A model generated the notes under the pieces. That model was not told where the DNA came from and did no database searches. It saw only the letters and a list, made by a program, of their open reading frames with translations. The translations under genes were made by a program, and so were the position numbers. This document shows, one piece after another, positions 34,236-43,291 of a stretch of DNA of 64,000 nt (position 1 is its first letter; each line of letters begins with the position of its first letter). The DNA comes from Paenibacillus baekrokdamisoli (lineage in GTDB: Bacteria; Bacillota; Bacilli; Paenibacillales; Paenibacillaceae), in the NCBI RefSeq assembly GCF_003945345.1, contig NZ_AP019308.1, forward strand, positions 2,232,001-2,296,000, in the 5' to 3' direction.

Positions 34236-34832
34236 TTATTTGATTTTCCTTGTGTAATCTTTGATCGCTTGATAAGCAATGACTCCAATGACTAGCAGGA
34301 GGACAGAGAAGGTTAGAATTCCGATGGTTTGCCAAACCCGATTAGAGGACGATGGCTCAGCGTTCATGATCGTTTGATGGTGTTTCTTCAAGTTCCATTT
34401 TGCTTGATCGGCCTCTTGTCCACTTACCGTGAAATCAAAGCTATTCACAAAATTGCTATGCGAATCCTTCATTCTTATTAGAGCTTTGTAATCTCCAGCT
34501 TCCAGGAGTGTGTCTGCATATAGAGAAACGACTGCACTCTTGTGGGGCAAAATATGAACCTTTCCTTTTGGCTTAGCTGTCCCAATCTGTTCTTCCTCAT
34601 ACGAATTTTGCGAGCTGGATTCCGCTTTGGTTAATGTCACATCGATGGCTGGAGTCTGCACCGAATCACCAGAATTAGTGAGTGTTAGGGTCACTAGCGG
34701 CAGTCCTGTCTGTTCGTATCCATAACTAAAATGATGGATGAGAAGCTGCTGTGCATTGGCTTCCGCTGCAATCTGCTGGCTGTACAAGAGAGATAGCAGG
34801 AGCAGCATAGAAAAGAGCCCTCTCACCCTCAT
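34236..34832 (-). CDS. Exported single-pass protein with Ig-like domain
   Basis: About 198 residues. ATG 34832 is preferred (GAGGGAG 9 bases upstream) over the frame start at 34841. N-terminal signal (LFSMLLLLSLLYSQQIAAEA), a beta-rich outer domain (LPLVTLTLTNSGDSVQTPAI, AGDYKALIRMKD), and a C-terminal membrane segment (TIGILTFSVLLLVIGVIAYQ) with a basic tail. It precedes uppP on the same strand with a 38-base gap, so the two may form an operon. Function unknown. Confidence 0.7.
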   Translation of the reverse strand: MRVRGLFSMLLLLSLLYSQQIAAEANAQQLLIHHFSYGYEQTGLPLVTLTLTNSGDSVQTPAIDVTLTKAESSSQNSYEEEQIGTAKPKGKVHILPHKSAVVSLYADTLLEAGDYKALIRMKDSHSNFVNSFDFTVSGQEADQAKWNLKKHHQTIMNAEPSSSNRVWQTIGILTFSVLLLVIGVIAYQAIKDYTRKIK

Positions 34833-34953
34833 CCTGACCATCTCCCTCTTCGCATTCCTGCCGAAGTAAATTAATGTACCCGTTTGGTTTCTATCTTACT
34901 TGTTCAACATTAGAATACGATGAGATTTAGATGAATAATTTCAACTGCACGGT

Positions 34954-35820
34954 CTATTGGCGTTTACGAATACGATATTCGGTAGGAGACACGCCATAGA
35001 ATAGAGTAAATTGCTTACTGAAATGATGAATGGAGGAATAGTCAAGGTATTCCGCGATTTCGGTAATCGATTCATTACTCTCTTGCAGATAAATTGCCGC
35101 TTGCTTCATGACCGTCTTAGTCCAATAAGCTTTCGGAGACAGCCCCGTTGCCTGCTTGAAGAGCTCATGAAATTGTGTTTTCTGAAGCCCAGTTTGCGTC
35201 AACCACTCTTCGTAACGGCAGCCCTTTGCACCCTCGCGATTAATGCGATCTACAATAACTTGGATTCGCGGATCGGTTACTGTCCTTTGCTCGGAAATTT
35301 GGGCAAATTCAATAATAAATGCTTTTAGCAAATGGCTTGTAATAATAACTGAACCCTTATCTTGTTTGACATGGTGCTTCACGATATGAGCAAAGATCTC
35401 AACCATCGTCTCCTGATGTTGTAAAGGGAAGTAGGGCGGCAGTTGGTCGATATTCGTTTCGGGATTGGTCGGGGTCATCCATTCCAGATTATACTCCGAT
35501 TCATCCCATACCAAATGAATAGCCGTTTGAATCGGTTTATCGTTCCAGAGCTCACAATAAATATTAAAGGTGGATAGCGGATAATCCGGATTGGAGTAGA
35601 ACGAGTGATGAACACCAGGCGGAATAAATAACAAATCCCCCTTTTTAACGATAAATTTACTACTCGAGATCGAAACTTCACCTTTTCCTCCATGAACCAG
35701 ATGGAAGGCATAACAATAACCATATCGATGGGACTCACTTTCATTACGATTGGTAGGAAACGAATAGAAATGTGCTACTCGAATGTATGGCTGTAAGGTT
35801 AATGCTTGTTCCATATTCAT
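34954..35820 (-). CDS. AraC family regulator with cupin sensor
   Basis: 288 residues. The N-terminal cupin-like domain (KFIVKKGDLLFIPPGVHHSF) is followed by a C-terminal AraC DNA-binding domain (SITEIAEYLDYSSIHHFSKQ, then SPTEYRI). The ribosome binding site (GGTAG) is weak. Divergent from the phyH-like gene across a 177-base gap, so it is its likely regulator. Confidence 0.87.
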   Translation of the reverse strand: MNMEQALTLQPYIRVAHFYSFPTNRNESESHRYGYCYAFHLVHGGKGEVSISSSKFIVKKGDLLFIPPGVHHSFYSNPDYPLSTFNIYCELWNDKPIQTAIHLVWDESEYNLEWMTPTNPETNIDQLPPYFPLQHQETMVEIFAHIVKHHVKQDKGSVIITSHLLKAFIIEFAQISEQRTVTDPRIQVIVDRINREGAKGCRYEEWLTQTGLQKTQFHELFKQATGLSPKAYWTKTVMKQAAIYLQESNESITEIAEYLDYSSIHHFSKQFTLFYGVSPTEYRIRKRQ

Positions 35821-35997
35821 CTACCGACCATCCTTTCCCGATTACATGACTATTTATATAATATCAGATTCTAAGCATCGCAAAGAAACTAATCGGAAGT
35901 AATGACCAACAATCGAACATCTATCTAAATACCAAATCGATTGAGACTGCTATACTTTCAATAATAAATCCAGATCTGAGGAAGGTGAACAGCAATA

Positions 35998-36867
35998 ATG
36001 GAAACGATACACAGCGGAAGTTTAAGTAAAGAACAAATTGATTTTTACAAGGAAGAGGGGTACATTGTTCTTCCAAATTTGCTGAATGAATCGGACATAG
36101 CAGGGGTAAAAGAAGCGATGAACCAGAAGGTATCACAAATTGCGGAGGAATTAATGAAGTCTTCTTTAATAGAAGATAAGCTGGAGGATCGACCTTTCAA
36201 ATACCGTTTGGCTGAATTGTTTGCGGACCTCCAAGCTGATGATTTTCTCAAGTATGGACGAAGCTGGCGTGATCGACTCCCAGGCTATTACGACCTGATG
36301 AGTAATGCCAAGATCATTGATGCCGTTGAATCCCTGATCGGCGGCGAAATCTTCTCCAATCCGGTCTATAATGTGCGCCCCAAAATCCCTAAAGTGGCTG
36401 CTGGTGCTGTCCCTTGGCATCAAGACAAATCGTATTGGCCTGATGCCAATGCCAATCCTGTCATTACGGTCTGGATTCCCCTCGTAGATGCTAATGAAGT
36501 CAATGGCTGCCTATGTATTAAACCCAAAACACATCGAAAGCGTTTATTAAAGTGGCATCAAGAAACGACAACTGGAACAGGCTATACGGCTCTCAGTGAG
36601 AAGCAGCTGGGCAAAACAGAAACCGTTGTCCTGCCCGTATCCGCTGGCAGCGCTATTCTGTTTAATGATCGCTGTCTGCATATGTCAACGCCTAATAACT
36701 CTGATGAGGTACGCTGGAGCGTCGACCTGCGTTACCAACCAACGGATCAGGATCCAATGGCTGCACATGGAGCAGGCTTTCTTGCTAGAAGCTATAATCA
36801 TCCCGAACGCGTCGCCACACTAGAGGATTGGTTGGCGGAACGACCTGAACACGAGAATCTTAGCTAA
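35998..36867 (+). CDS. Phytanoyl-CoA dioxygenase (PhyH) family protein
   Basis: 289 residues. An Fe(II)/2-oxoglutarate oxygenase of the PhyH group: N-terminal EQIDFYKEEGYIVLPNLL, the metal ligands His and Asp in PWHQDKSYWP, and a distal His in RCLHMSTPNN with an Arg (WSVDLRYQP) for 2-oxoglutarate. The family hydroxylates small molecules. GAAGGTG lies 10 bases upstream. Controlled probably by the divergent AraC regulator, which suggests a role in using a specific carbon source or an osmolyte. Substrate unknown. Confidence 0.85.
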   Translation: METIHSGSLSKEQIDFYKEEGYIVLPNLLNESDIAGVKEAMNQKVSQIAEELMKSSLIEDKLEDRPFKYRLAELFADLQADDFLKYGRSWRDRLPGYYDLMSNAKIIDAVESLIGGEIFSNPVYNVRPKIPKVAAGAVPWHQDKSYWPDANANPVITVWIPLVDANEVNGCLCIKPKTHRKRLLKWHQETTTGTGYTALSEKQLGKTETVVLPVSAGSAILFNDRCLHMSTPNNSDEVRWSVDLRYQPTDQDPMAAHGAGFLARSYNHPERVATLEDWLAERPEHENLS

Positions 36868-36873
36868 AATAGT

Positions 36874-36923
36874 AAAAAGGTTGTCTATAAAGGTGAAGGA
36901 TACACCTAGGTAGACAACCTTTT
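36874..36923. terminator. Bidirectional terminator between phyH-like and GNAT genes
   Basis: AAAAAGGTTGTCTA / TAGACAACCTTTT with an inner AGGTG/CACCT hairpin. A tract on the left, T tract on the right. Confidence 0.9.
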
Positions 36924-36968
36924 GTCGTTATATGAATCGACCTTCATAGCTCGCAGTGATCAGCTTCA

Positions 36969-37727
36969 CTATTTCGTTACTTCGAGCTTCTTGACTCGGT
37001 ACCAATAAGAATAGCTCTCTTGATAATTTAATTTATCATACAGCTTGTTGGCAGGGAGATTGTTCTGGACGACGAGCAGATAGCTTTTGGTTGCCCCATT
37101 CATCTTCGCCCAATTAAGGATGTGAAGGATCAACTGCTCACCAAAACCTTGATTGCGCTGCACTTCCGCAGTGATAATATCGTACAAACCTACATAATGA
37201 TCTTCCAATACGCCAAGGCCGCATGCCACAGGCTCCGACTGGTGATAGAGAATGAAATAGCCATGTTTTAGATAAGAATCTGACAATAATTGATTAGTGA
37301 TCGCTTTATTCTTATCACTAAGCTTGTGCATGACCGCCAGCGTGTCCAACCATTTAGAAGTTAGGGTCTCTTCCACTTCAATTTCTGTTACATCGGGAAG
37401 CGTTATGTCATTCAAGTTGTCGAGAACCTTAACGCTGGAAGGGTCTACGATGGTGTAGCCTCTTTCCTCTAACAATTGATCCAAGCCATTTGGTGCAAAA
37501 GGAGTCATTTTGAACACCGTATCTAATCCGGCATTTGCATAACAGGCTTCACATCGCATGATCTTGTTAATCATATCCTCTTCATACTGATTGTATAAAG
37601 GACTGATCGAATTCGATCGCTTCGTATAGCCATCCGCGAATCGGAGCAGCCAACCGTCATCCAGCATCGTCTTGAATGCCGGCCAGCCATTCAGCGCATA
37701 TTCTTCTAATCTTCGCAGTTTTTCTAT
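36969..37727 (-). CDS. GNAT family N-acetyltransferase, probable non-AUG start
   Basis: 252 residues if initiated at the ATA codon 37727. The first ATG (37667) gives 232 residues but would drop a family-typical N-terminus, LRRLEEYALNGWPAF followed by MLDDGWLLRFADGYTKR. Between the in-frame TGA at 37775 and that ATG there is no ATG, GTG or TTG, while GGGGAG (37742-37737) is exactly 9 bases before ATA. GNAT motif A is VQRNQGFGEQLILHIL; the end LYDKLNYQESYSYWYRVK is family-typical. It follows trpA by 22 bases and is probably co-transcribed with it. Confidence 0.8.
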   Translation of the reverse strand: MEKLRRLEEYALNGWPAFKTMLDDGWLLRFADGYTKRSNSISPLYNQYEEDMINKIMRCEACYANAGLDTVFKMTPFAPNGLDQLLEERGYTIVDPSSVKVLDNLNDITLPDVTEIEVEETLTSKWLDTLAVMHKLSDKNKAITNQLLSDSYLKHGYFILYHQSEPVACGLGVLEDHYVGLYDIITAEVQRNQGFGEQLILHILNWAKMNGATKSYLLVVQNNLPANKLYDKLNYQESYSYWYRVKKLEVTK

Positions 37728-37749
37728 AACGATCAGCTCCCCTACCGAT

Positions 37750-38574
37750 TCATAGAGCAGCGTGAATGGATTTCAAAAATCTATCCACGCCGATTAAGCC
37801 TTCCTTCTCCAGCACATTCAGCAATTGAGTTCCAATAATAGCGATATCGCATTTCCCCTGTAGGAAAGCCACATCCTCGCCACTTTGGATACCGAATCCG
37901 ACAGCGATCGGTGTCTTTGCGAATTCACGAACACGACTTAAGAATTCACTCGTCTCATCACCGAATGACGTTTTTGAGCCCGTCACACCCTTACGCGCTG
38001 CGCAGTAGAGGAATCCTCCAGTCTGTGCCGACAAATAAACGAGGCGCTGATCCGGTGTATAAGGAGTAGCAATAAGAATCGGCTCCACATCATGCTGGCG
38101 GCAAGCCTCCATAAATGTTCCACTTTCCTCTGGATATGCATCCGGTACAATCAAGCCGCGTATGCCGATATCGGCACATTCCTTCACGAATGCCTCCGTA
38201 CCGAATTGAAGGACAACATTATAATATGTCATAAACAAGAAAGAGATGGCTGGGAAATCGGTCACCACACGCCGGGCAAAATCCAGGCATTGCCGTGTCG
38301 TTGTCCCTCTTGCTAGAGAAGTCTGATTCGCTTTCAAGAATACAGGACCATCCGCTATAGGCTCCGAAAAGGGAAGCTGCAGCTCAACAAGATCAACACC
38401 GTTCTCATTGAACAGCCTAAGCATCTCGTAATTGGTATCGAAATCGGGATAACCGAGAATTTGATGCGTCATCAGCTGGATGGATTTTCCTGCTTGGTTA
38501 CGACTGATTAGCTCCGTGAGCTTGATCTTCGAATTGCTTATTTTTTCGGTGGATAAATGATTTCCATTCTTCAT
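37750..38574 (-). CDS. trpA: Tryptophan synthase alpha subunit, divergent
   Basis: 274 residues. TIM-barrel landmarks: catalytic Glu64 in DLVELQLPFSEP and Asp75 in PIADGP, SFLFMTYYNV, GLIVPDAYPEES, and the phosphate-binding PIAVGFGIQSGED. Catalytic residues are present but the surroundings deviate (ELQLPFSEP for the usual ELGxPFSDP). GGAGG is 9 bases upstream of ATG 38574, so it truly overlaps the trpB end by 77 bases. It belongs to a regulator-trpB-trpA unit outside any visible trp operon. Confidence 0.88.
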   Translation of the reverse strand: MKNGNHLSTEKISNSKIKLTELISRNQAGKSIQLMTHQILGYPDFDTNYEMLRLFNENGVDLVELQLPFSEPIADGPVFLKANQTSLARGTTTRQCLDFARRVVTDFPAISFLFMTYYNVVLQFGTEAFVKECADIGIRGLIVPDAYPEESGTFMEACRQHDVEPILIATPYTPDQRLVYLSAQTGGFLYCAARKGVTGSKTSFGDETSEFLSRVREFAKTPIAVGFGIQSGEDVAFLQGKCDIAIIGTQLLNVLEKEGLIGVDRFLKSIHAAL

Positions 38575-39805
38575 CCTGCAATCCCTCCGCTATATTAAAG
38601 ATGTCTTTGTCCCCGCGCCCTGACATGTTAATGGTGAAGATATCCGACTTTGAGGACTTCGTAATATCTTGAAACGCTCCTGCAAAAGCATGAGTGGATT
38701 CGAGTGCAGGAATCAAGCCTTCTGTCTTCATCACGATCTCGAGCGCTTCAACTACCTCTTCGTCAGTAGCCGCCAAGAATTGAACACGACCCTTTTCAGA
38801 TAAATCCGCCAAAATCGGTGAAACGCCCACATAGTCCAGCCCAGCAGCAATGCTGTAAGTATCATTCATTTGACCATCGTTGTTTTGCAGGAATAAGGTT
38901 TTATAGCCTTGCGCTACGCCGGGTTTTCCCACTCCATAGGCAATACGTGCAGCATGATTGCCAGATTCTTGGCCGTGTCCACCTGCTTCGACACCAACAA
39001 GCTTCACCTCATCATGAGGGAAGAAAGCCTGGAATATGCCAAGCGCATTCGATCCCCCGCCCACACAGGCATAGACACGACTTGGCAGCTGACCCGCCGC
39101 TTTCATAATCTGTTCCTTGGCTTCAATGCCAATGATCGATTGGAAGAAGGAGACAATAGCTGGAAACGGATGGGCACCTGAAGCCGTTCCCAAGACATAA
39201 TGCGTCGTCTCAAAGCTCGATACCCAGTCTCTCAACGTCTCATTGATGGCATCCTTCAATGTCTGCGAGCCATAATCGACTGCAACCACTTCCGCTCCAA
39301 GCCGTCTCATCCAGAACACATTGGCATACTGACGTTCCATATCCTCGCGTCCCATATAGATAGTCGCGGATAGCCCCAGCTTAGCCGCAACCGTAGCCGT
39401 CGCTACACCATGCTGGCCTGCTCCTGTCTCTGCTATGATCCGTGTCTTGCCCATTCGCTTGGCAAGCATCGCTTGACCGAGTGCATTGTTCAGCTTGTGC
39501 GCTCCGGTATGGTTCAAATCCTCACGCTTGATGTAGATCTTTGCTCGGCCAAAATGCTCCGTCAGCCGATCCGCATAAGTAAGCGGTGTAGGCCGGCCTG
39601 AATAATTGGCAAGCAGTGTGCAATATTCCTGCCAGAAAGCTTCATCATGCCGAATCGCCTCGAAATGCTCGCTGATCTCCGCGAAAGCAGGAACCAGAAT
39701 TTCCGGAATAAATGAACCTCCATAATTACCATAGTAGCCGCCCTCCGAAACCAAAGAGTTAGCTGCAGCTGGTATAGCATGGGATGCCAATTTCTTATCA
39801 ACCAT
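38498..39805 (-). CDS. trpB: Tryptophan synthase beta subunit, divergent
   Basis: 435 residues, about 35 longer than typical. PLP Lys104 in NHTGAHKLNNALG, the ETGAGQHGVATATV loop, the phosphate-binding GGGSNALG, and the C-terminal SGRGDKD are all present. The usual SAGLDYPGVGPEH is replaced by AAGLDYVGVSPIL, in the region that communicates with TrpA. The long C-terminal tail overlaps trpA. It starts 17 bases after the SorC regulator. Converts indole or indole-glycerol phosphate plus serine to tryptophan, or a related reaction. Confidence 0.9.
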   Translation of the reverse strand: MVDKKLASHAIPAAANSLVSEGGYYGNYGGSFIPEILVPAFAEISEHFEAIRHDEAFWQEYCTLLANYSGRPTPLTYADRLTEHFGRAKIYIKREDLNHTGAHKLNNALGQAMLAKRMGKTRIIAETGAGQHGVATATVAAKLGLSATIYMGREDMERQYANVFWMRRLGAEVVAVDYGSQTLKDAINETLRDWVSSFETTHYVLGTASGAHPFPAIVSFFQSIIGIEAKEQIMKAAGQLPSRVYACVGGGSNALGIFQAFFPHDEVKLVGVEAGGHGQESGNHAARIAYGVGKPGVAQGYKTLFLQNNDGQMNDTYSIAAGLDYVGVSPILADLSEKGRVQFLAATDEEVVEALEIVMKTEGLIPALESTHAFAGAFQDITKSSKSDIFTINMSGRGDKDIFNIAEGLQDEEWKSFIHRKNKQFEDQAHGANQS

Positions 39806-39822
39806 GGAACCCTATCCCCTTC

Positions 39823-40794
39823 CTACATACTTTCATTACTTGTGTGATACGCAATGATTGCCCGTGCTGTTGCTGCGTCTGTGACTAGGATATCGATCCA
39901 TTTGCCGCGAAGTGCCGCCGTTATGGCCTCAACCTTCCTGGCACCTCCCGCAATTCCAATCACATTTGGTACAGCGCGCAGCTCTCTTGCAGTCAAGCCG
40001 ATAAATCTCTGTTTTCCCGGAAAATCAATCTCACAGCCGCTGCGATCAAGAAAGGAAGCACATAGGTTTGCTACCGCCCCTCTCTCTTCCAGAAAAGCCA
40101 TATCAGCAGAGCAGAAATTACCGGATTGCACCATGGTTGCCTCTTCGTTCACCTCGCCAATACTCACTACAGCAACACGACTTTGCTTCCCAAGCTGAAG
40201 CACCCGCTCGATCTCCGGTTCCTGACGCAGTAGAATACCTGTCTCCTCACTAGCGACAATAGCTGGTGCATGCATAATCCAATAGTTGGATTTGAGCTTA
40301 TTCGCGAAAGCCATCGTGTTGGAGCTTGCATGCCACGAAGCACCTACGGGACCCCAACCTCCAACCAATGGAACAAACTGCAGCCCCTCTCTTGCAAAAA
40401 AATCGAGTTCTTCTGCTGCACTCGCTACCGTTCTCCCAGCCATGATCCCGACGATATCCCTATCCCGCAGCATGGATTCGATAAGCGCCGCACTAGTACG
40501 GCCTAGCTCAGCATAGAGTCTATTCAGATCCGTTTCCCCAGAATCTATGATAAGTGCATCATGAATGCCGAAGATCTCAATAATTTTCTTCTCAAGCTCC
40601 TGTTCCGTGGAGAATGGATTGTTAATTGAGATCTTGACAATCCCTTCATTCTTCGCGGTTGTCAGCATTCGGCTGACATGGGGGCGAGAAAGACCGAGCC
40701 TCCCTGCAATATCCTGTTGATTCAAGCCATCCTCGTAATAAAGCTGGCATATTTTCACTAATAACCGAAAACGTTCATGGTTAATCTCAGACAT
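39823..40794 (-). CDS. SorC/DeoR-type sugar-binding transcriptional regulator
   Basis: 323 residues from ATG 40794 (GGAGG 12 bases upstream; the frame opens at 40833 within the operator). HTH in YYEDGLNQQDIAGRLGLSRP then HVSRMLTTAKNEG; the effector domain holds GIMAGRTVASAA, PLVGGWGP and VPNVIGIAGGARKVEAI, as in SorC, CggR and DeoR-type proteins that bind phosphorylated sugars. It is the first gene of the trpB-trpA unit, so a sugar phosphate rather than tryptophan may be the effector (inference). Confidence 0.87.
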   Translation of the reverse strand: MSEINHERFRLLVKICQLYYEDGLNQQDIAGRLGLSRPHVSRMLTTAKNEGIVKISINNPFSTEQELEKKIIEIFGIHDALIIDSGETDLNRLYAELGRTSAALIESMLRDRDIVGIMAGRTVASAAEELDFFAREGLQFVPLVGGWGPVGASWHASSNTMAFANKLKSNYWIMHAPAIVASEETGILLRQEPEIERVLQLGKQSRVAVVSIGEVNEEATMVQSGNFCSADMAFLEERGAVANLCASFLDRSGCEIDFPGKQRFIGLTARELRAVPNVIGIAGGARKVEAITAALRGKWIDILVTDAATARAIIAYHTSNESM

Positions 40795-40817
40795 GCGATC
40801 TGTAAACCTCCAATCCC

Positions 40818-40850
40818 ATGTACATATGTACATAATAGGAGAATATGTAC
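40818..40850. promoter_or_regulatory. Palindromic operator upstream of the SorC-type regulator
   Basis: ATGTACATATGTACAT (40818-40833) is a perfect 16-bp palindrome. A further half site ATGTAC lies at 40845-40850, and a TATTAT -10-like box lies between them on the minus strand. Fits autoregulation. Confidence 0.65.
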
Positions 40851-40941
40851 CTCTTGTTATGAGTATAACGATAGATCTGATTTTTGTAAACCAGCTAGAA
40901 CGAGCGATTTCGTCATTTCGGTATCTATCGCATGTCTCACT

Positions 40942-41331
40942 TTATTCCATGATTGCTTCTACTTCGATTTCAATCAACAGTCGTGGATCAATTAACGCCT
41001 TAACTTCTACCATCGTCGCTGCTGGTTTGATCGAATGGAAGAACTCACCATGAGCCTTACCGATCTCTTCCCATCTCGATATATCTGTAACAAACATCCT
41101 CGTTCTTACAACATCGCTCATTCCAGCGCCTAATTCAGCCAACGCTTTCTCTATGATTTGAAGAATACACTTTGTTTGCTCATAGGGATTATCGATTCCG
41201 ACAATTTCTCCATCTTTAATGGCCGTCGTCCCTGCCACCTCAATTCGGTTCCCCACTCGAACTGCACGGCAGTAACCGACTAAATCCTCCCAAGGTGAAC
41301 CTGTAAATACCTGTCTTCGAGTCGTAGTCAT
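40942..41331 (-). CDS. RidA family (YjgF/YER057c/UK114) protein
   Basis: 129 residues from ATG 41331 (GGAG 8 bases upstream; the frame opens at 41340). Family motifs: NRIEVAGTTAIKDGEIVG, YEQTKCILQIIEKALAELGA, VVRTRMFVTDI and VEVKALIDPRLLIEIE, with the Arg needed to bind the imine/enamine carboxylate in VVRTR. Family members deaminate reactive 2-aminoacrylate and similar intermediates. A stand-alone gene between the SorC regulator and a terminator. Confidence 0.88.
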   Translation of the reverse strand: MTTTRRQVFTGSPWEDLVGYCRAVRVGNRIEVAGTTAIKDGEIVGIDNPYEQTKCILQIIEKALAELGAGMSDVVRTRMFVTDISRWEEIGKAHGEFFHSIKPAATMVEVKALIDPRLLIEIEVEAIME

Positions 41332-41398
41332 TGCTAACACTCCATTTCGTAACCATATTAATATTTCAATCCTTTCATTATAAGGTTATTTCCATAAC

Positions 41399-41431
41399 AA
41401 AAAAAACCCCATATCATCTTCTGAAATGAGG
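41399..41431 (-). terminator. Terminator now separated from the YhcN gene by repeat A5
   Basis: On the minus strand CCTCAT pairs with ATGGGG (one G-U pair), followed by eight T. The next gene upstream on that strand is the YhcN/YlaJ gene, with element A5 in between. Confidence 0.6.
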
Positions 41432-41457
41432 CATTATTCATGTCTAAACATTATCTA

Positions 41458-41641
41458 TATAAGTTGAACTAGAGAAATAACAAGTGAGCGGAGCAGATGG
41501 ATGATTCTGGAGAAGCGTCAGCGTTCGCCTTTGAGACCGGATTTCCCCCTTATCAGGGGACAAAATAAGAAATCCGGGCTCAACAGCGATCGGAAGAACA
41601 TTCCATTTGTGCAGCGGCTCAGGTGTTCGTTTCTTAAGTTC
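41458..41641 (-). repeat. Hairpin element family A, copy A5 (reverse, one end clipped)
   Basis: TATAAGTTGAACT at the left end; the right end stops at TTAAGTTC. TA lies on both outer sides (41456-41457, 41642-41643). It is 13 bases past the YhcN/YlaJ stop. Confidence 0.92.
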
Positions 41642-41654
41642 TAGCTTGGACCAC

Positions 41655-42353
41655 CTATCGCCCGCTTTTCGCCGCAAGCTCTAATAATAATTGTATATCC
41701 TGACCGAAATGTCTGGCATGTGCGGTTGGATCATCGGTATAGCTTCTCATTCGAGTAATCGTTTCTACTGCTTTCGGACTGACTATCTTTAGAACATGCA
41801 CTTTACCTCCCAAGATGGTCTGGAGCTCCTTAGCAGCCATATCCAGATTGTCCCCTGTGACTTTATCGCCGGTGCCGTAAGTTCCAACCCGTTTGCCTGG
41901 CTCTTTCCCTCTTCCAGAGAAGCCCGCCGTTCCGCTCAATACCTTTTCCTGCATCGGGTCATAACGCGTCGCAGTCAGCTCCCGCTTCACCGTTGCTAAG
42001 ATTAGCGTATCATCGAAAACAAACACCTTTACATCCTTGATCCCCTTACTGCTGAGGCGTGATTCCAAATGATTAGAAATACCATCCCCATGCAGTCCTG
42101 AGCTGCCAATCTGGCTGTAAACGGAGCTTCCCAAACCATAGGTTGTCAAGCCATGCTCATTCGTTGTTTGTTTTTTGATTCGATCGGTGCTTGGAATGAC
42201 ACTCGCATCCTGTAATAACTTCATTTGGTGCGCGGGAGTATGCCCTGGTAGGACAGTCTTCACCTCAACTTGTTTACGATTCACATTGGTCTGACAGCCT
42301 GTCATAAGAAACGCGCCAATAGTGAGCACCGATAGCAATTTCAACCCTTTCAT
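41655..42353 (-). CDS. YhcN/YlaJ family sporulation lipoprotein
   Basis: 232 residues. Lipoprotein signal with lipobox MTGC (Cys about 20). The conserved lipoprotein domain includes HLESRLSSKGIKDVKVFVFD, DDTLILATVKRE and a C-terminal ARHFGQDIQLLLELA. YhcN and YlaJ are found on the inner forespore membrane or spore in B. subtilis. GGAGC precedes the ATG. A stand-alone gene, supporting a spore-forming host. Confidence 0.85.
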   Translation of the reverse strand: MKGLKLLSVLTIGAFLMTGCQTNVNRKQVEVKTVLPGHTPAHQMKLLQDASVIPSTDRIKKQTTNEHGLTTYGLGSSVYSQIGSSGLHGDGISNHLESRLSSKGIKDVKVFVFDDTLILATVKRELTATRYDPMQEKVLSGTAGFSGRGKEPGKRVGTYGTGDKVTGDNLDMAAKELQTILGGKVHVLKIVSPKAVETITRMRSYTDDPTAHARHFGQDIQLLLELAAKSGR

Positions 42354-42477
42354 AGCAGCTCCTCCGATTCCTATTTACATGACTTATTTAACGATAAGGT
42401 TCTCCATTTTACCGGAAATGTATAAAGGTATATTTTTGGAAAAATACTAACAAAGAATATAAGCAGGGAGTGAGCAA

Positions 42478-43272
42478 ATGGCTAATGATAATAACAAAAC
42501 GAATAACAACAAACCGACAAAGCAGGGCAATGTTCCTGAGCCTTCCAGACGGAAATTTCTAGTCAATACTGGCTATGCAATTGGTGGTGTTGTTGTAGGC
42601 GGTGCACTAGGCAGCTTAATTCGCGGCAAAACCAAAACGACAGTACCCGCTAAACCGGCAACGCCTGCACCAACACCAGCAGCGGCGGCTAACTTCAACC
42701 GGGCATTAATGTTCTTCACGTCCGAACAGTTTGCGATCGTGGATGCTGCGACAGAGCGAATTTTTCCCGCAGATAGTAACGGGGCGGGTGCTCGCGAGCT
42801 AGGAGTTGCTTTCTTTATCGATCACCAGCTTGCAGGTGATTATGGGTTTAATGGACGTGAGTACATGTCTCCCCCCTTCTACACTGGTGAGAAGGTTCAA
42901 GGCTATCAAGGTCGCTTGAAACGTAGAGAAATGTATGAGATTGCGCTAAGGGAAGTTCAAAACTACAGCCAAGTGAAATATAAAGAAAATTTTCCCCAAT
43001 TAACGGGTGAACAGCAGAATGCTGTACTGAAGGCTTTTGAGTCCGACGAGGTTAAACTTACGACAATTTCCCCAAGCGGCTTCTTCAAAATGCTCCGGGG
43101 CAACACCATCGAGGGCGCTTACAGCGATCCATTATATGGTGGGAATGCCAATATGCTCGGTTGGAAAATGCGTAATTATCCGGGCAATCAGATGAGCTAC
43201 ACCGCCGTCGTCGACAAAGATTTTACGAAAATTGCTGCGAGCAGCCTCCAAGAACATATGGCGACGCATTAG
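42478..43272 (+). CDS. Gluconate 2-dehydrogenase subunit 3 family protein (Tat-exported)
   Basis: 264 residues. Twin-arginine signal SRRKFLVNTGYAIGGVVVGG with a hydrophobic segment, then a Pro/Ala-rich linker. The mature domain (FTSEQFAIVDAATERIFPAD, FFIDHQLAGDYG, MYEIALREVQNY, FKMLRGNTIEGAYSDPLYGG) is that of the small subunit of gluconate or fructose dehydrogenases. It is exported folded, in complex with the flavoprotein encoded 19 bases downstream, which has no signal of its own. AGGGAG is upstream of the ATG. Confidence 0.88.
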   Translation: MANDNNKTNNNKPTKQGNVPEPSRRKFLVNTGYAIGGVVVGGALGSLIRGKTKTTVPAKPATPAPTPAAAANFNRALMFFTSEQFAIVDAATERIFPADSNGAGARELGVAFFIDHQLAGDYGFNGREYMSPPFYTGEKVQGYQGRLKRREMYEIALREVQNYSQVKYKENFPQLTGEQQNAVLKAFESDEVKLTTISPSGFFKMLRGNTIEGAYSDPLYGGNANMLGWKMRNYPGNQMSYTAVVDKDFTKIAASSLQEHMATH

Positions 43273-43291
43273 GGAAACGAGGGAAAAAGTA

